In this document: positions 5,521 to 7,184 of the stretch, piece by piece
Numbering within the stretch: the stretch's first letter is position 1
Layout: the number at the start of each line of letters is the position of its first letter
Assembly: GCA_937877465.1 (NCBI GenBank)
Contig: CALFIT010000169.1
Coordinates: 1-7,184 of the forward strand
DNA length: 7,184 nt
Direction: 5' to 3'
Origin: an uncultured Bacteroidales bacterium
GTDB lineage: Bacteria > Bacteroidota > Bacteroidia > Bacteroidales > F082
The notes under the pieces: generated by a model
What the model saw: only the letters and a program-made list of their open reading frames with translations
Database searches by the model: none
What the model was told of the DNA's origin: nothing
Translations under genes and position numbers: made by a program

Positions 5521-6594
5521 ATGCAAAAACATGGTAACAAATACGGTACTCACCGTGTAATCGAACCCGTCGGCGTGCTGCCGCAACCCGCTAACAAACT
5601 GAACAACAACATGGACGAGATTTGGGACAACGAAATCCTCATCGACGTGCAAACCCTCAACATCGACTCCGCTTCGTTCACCGACATCCACAACTACGCC
5701 AAGCAACAGGCTGGCGAAGGCGCAAGCCAAGAGAAGATTATGGAGGAAATCAAGAAGGAGATGTTCCTCAACGTGGAACTGCAAGGCAAGCACCGCAACC
5801 GTCGTACCGGCTCTGGCGGTATGCTCCTCGGCAAAGTCGAGAAGATCGGCGATGCCCTAAAGGGCAAGATCGACCTGAAGGAAGGCGACCGCATCGCCAC
5901 TTTGGTCTCCCTCTCGCTGACCCCGCTTCGCATCGACGAGATCCTCGCCATCCGTCCCGACGTCGACCAAGTTGACATCAAGGGCAAGGCCATCCTCTTC
6001 GAGAGTGGCATCTATGCCAAGATTCCGGACGACATGCCTGAGAAACTCGCTTTGAGTGCCTTGGACGTGGCTGGTGCTCCTGCCCAGACCGCCAAGTTGT
6101 GCCAATACGGACAGACCGTCGTCATCCTCGGTGCCGGTGGCAAGAGCGGTATGCTCTGCGCCTACGAAGCCAAGAAGCGCGTCGGCGTGACCGGCAAGGT
6201 GATCGGCATCGCCAACAGCCCCAGATCGACCCAACGCATCAAGGACCTCGGCTTCTGCGACATCGTGGAAAGCGCTGCCGGCATGACGCCCGTGCAGGTC
6301 TATGAACTCGTCGAAAAGCTGACCGACGGCAAGATGGCCGACGTGACCATCAACTGCGTCAACGTGCCCGACCAAGAAATGACCGCCGTGCTCTGCACGA
6401 AGGACGACGGTATCGTCTATTTCTTCTCGATGGCCACCAGCTTCACCAAGGCCAGCTTGGGTGCTGAAGGCATTGGTGCCGACGTGAACATGATCATGGG
6501 CAACGGCTACACCAAAGGCCACGCCGAATTCACTTTGCAGGAACTCCGCGAAAGCCCCGAGCTGAGGAAGATTTTTGAGGAATTGTATGCGTAA
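5521..6594 (+). CDS. kdd: L-erythro-3,5-diaminohexanoate dehydrogenase
   Basis: A 357-residue NAD(P)-dependent oxidative deaminase (EC 1.4.1.11) that converts 3,5-diaminohexanoate to 5-amino-3-oxohexanoate, the substrate of Kce. The N-terminus KYGTHRVIEPVGVLPQPANK (7-26) and the segment FLNVELQGKHRNRRTGSGGM (82-101) are characteristic of Kdd. The Rossmann loop GAGGKSG (204-210) follows the strand QTVVIL, and VIGIANSP (227-234) has the position of the second nucleotide-binding strand. The C-terminal part (YFFSMATSF, then MIMGNGYTKGHAEFTLQELR) matches the medium-chain-dehydrogenase-like end. No Zn-binding cysteine cluster of alcohol dehydrogenases is evident. Length is as expected, with no frameshift. 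It lies 63 bases after kce and 97 before kamA. Confidence 0.93.
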   Translation: MQKHGNKYGTHRVIEPVGVLPQPANKLNNNMDEIWDNEILIDVQTLNIDSASFTDIHNYAKQQAGEGASQEKIMEEIKKEMFLNVELQGKHRNRRTGSGGMLLGKVEKIGDALKGKIDLKEGDRIATLVSLSLTPLRIDEILAIRPDVDQVDIKGKAILFESGIYAKIPDDMPEKLALSALDVAGAPAQTAKLCQYGQTVVILGAGGKSGMLCAYEAKKRVGVTGKVIGIANSPRSTQRIKDLGFCDIVESAAGMTPVQVYELVEKLTDGKMADVTINCVNVPDQEMTAVLCTKDDGIVYFFSMATSFTKASLGAEGIGADVNMIMGNGYTKGHAEFTLQELRESPELRKIFEELYA

Positions 6595-6601
6595 TTGAGA
6601 T

Positions 6602-6687
6602 GTTAGCTATTAGCCATTAGCTGTTAGCAATGCCAACGGGCAATAAGCTAACAGCTAATAGCTAACGGCTAACGGCTAAAAGCTCAA
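6602..6687 (+). repeat. Heptamer repeats forming a large inverted repeat upstream of kamA
   Basis: Left block: GTTAGCT, ATTAGCC, ATTAGCT, GTTAGCA (6602-6629). Right block, its reverse complement in character: AGCTAAC, AGCTAAT, AGCTAAC, GGCTAAC, GGCTAAA, AGCTCAA (6646-6687). Arms 6602-6628 and 6647-6673 pair at 24 Watson-Crick positions plus one G-U out of 27, with the innermost 13 perfect. An inner TGCC/GGCA stem (6631-6634/6639-6642) caps the loop. Four bases separate the repeat from the kamA start. No T run follows, so it is not a standard terminator. Confidence 0.85.
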
Positions 6688-6691
6688 AAAC

Positions 6692-7184
6692 ATGGCAGAA
6701 TCAAGAAGAAAACAAATGTTTCCCGAAGCCACCGACGATCAGTGGAACGACTGGAAATGGCAGGTCAAGAACCGCATCGAGACCCTTGAGGACTTGAAGA
6801 AATACGTGAAGCTGACCCCTGCCGAGGAAGAAGGCGTGAAGAAGACCCTCTCGACCCTCCGCATGGCCATCACTCCTTATTATCTGAGCCTCATCGACCC
6901 CAACGACCCGCATGACCCCGTCCGCCGTCAGTGCATCCCCACGGAAGCCGAGACCCATCAAGTGGCCGCCGACCTGCTCGACCCGCTGCATGAGGACGAA
7001 GACTCGCCCACACCTGGCTTGACGCACCGTTATCCCGACCGTGTGCTGTTCCTCATCACCGACATGTGCTCCATGTACTGCCGTCACTGCACACGCCGTC
7101 GTTTCGCCGGCCAGACCGACAACGAATGCGGTCCCGACCGCATAGAGAAGGCCCTCGAATACATCGAGAAGACCGAGAGCGTCC
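6692..7184 (+). CDS. kamA: L-lysine 2,3-aminomutase, N-terminal part
   Basis: The first 164 codons of KamA (EC 5.4.3.2), cut by the window end; full-length enzymes are about 416 residues. It is a radical-SAM, PLP-dependent enzyme that converts L-lysine to L-beta-lysine, the first step of the pathway. The N-terminal helical part shows WNDWKWQVKNRIETLEDLKK (18-37) and TPYYLSLIDPNDPHDPVRRQ (61-80). These precede LTHRYPDRVLFLITDMC and the radical-SAM cluster motif C126-SMY-C130-RH-C133, followed by TRRRFAG (134-140). The motif sits one residue from its place in the Clostridium subterminale enzyme (Cys125/129/132). The PLP lysine lies beyond the window. The start is the first ATG after the inverted repeat; the next in-frame ATG (6716) would trim the usual N-terminus. 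Confidence 0.95.
   Translation, partial: MAESRRKQMFPEATDDQWNDWKWQVKNRIETLEDLKKYVKLTPAEEEGVKKTLSTLRMAITPYYLSLIDPNDPHDPVRRQCIPTEAETHQVAADLLDPLHEDEDSPTPGLTHRYPDRVLFLITDMCSMYCRHCTRRRFAGQTDNECGPDRIEKALEYIEKTESV

Noticed and set aside
3449..6522. Long minus-strand open frames opposite atoD, kal, kce and kdd (for example 4597-5346 and 5857-6522)
   Set aside because: They are antisense shadows of GC-rich codons: their products are rich in His, Val, Asp and Gly with no family features, while the plus strand has clear enzymes with intact motifs.

Overview
The window looks like chromosomal DNA from a member of the Bacteroidota, probably Bacteroidales. Promoter-like sites match the phylum's TTTG / TAnnTTTG pattern (198-228, 3350-3380). 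Starts are preceded by A/T-rich leaders without Shine-Dalgarno sequences. The gene set is an amino-acid-fermenting one, as in Porphyromonas-like organisms. All supported genes are on the + strand. The species cannot be named from the sequence.

Left part (1-3280), accessory in character: (i) the last 41 codons of an unrecognised gene, closed by a terminator at 152-187; (ii) a complete Abi_2 (AbiD/AbiF-type) HEPN protein, a predicted abortive-infection RNase, behind its own promoter and a short leader that can fold into terminator-like hairpins; (iii) a structured, probably transcribed RNA element at about 1392-1512 ending in a good intrinsic terminator; (iv) a 507-residue exported protein that joins a CsgG-like N-terminal domain, a DUF1566-like middle segment and a beta-rich C-terminal domain. 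This protein starts at 1569. The longer open frame from 1413 only reads through the RNA element. The CsgG-like gene is visibly more AT-rich than the genes to its right.

Right part (3350-7184): a GC-richer operon for fermenting lysine to acetate and butyrate, in the order atoD (CoA-transferase alpha), kal (3-aminobutyryl-CoA ammonia-lyase), kce (3-keto-5-aminohexanoate cleavage enzyme), kdd (3,5-diaminohexanoate dehydrogenase), kamA (lysine 2,3-aminomutase, cut by the window end). KamA turns lysine into beta-lysine. The B12-dependent KamDE mutase, not in the window, makes 3,5-diaminohexanoate. Kdd oxidises it, Kce cleaves the product with acetyl-CoA to acetoacetate and 3-aminobutyryl-CoA, Kal removes ammonia to give crotonyl-CoA, and AtoD with its beta partner moves CoA from butyryl-CoA to acetoacetate. 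The beta subunit does not follow atoD here, so it must be encoded elsewhere.

The oddest feature is the spacing of this operon. All four gene-to-gene gaps are filled with short tandem repeats, a different one in each. Three have a 7-base period, and the one before kamA forms a 27-position near-perfect inverted repeat. The kal-kce gap also carries a compound palindrome that looks like a dispersed repeat.
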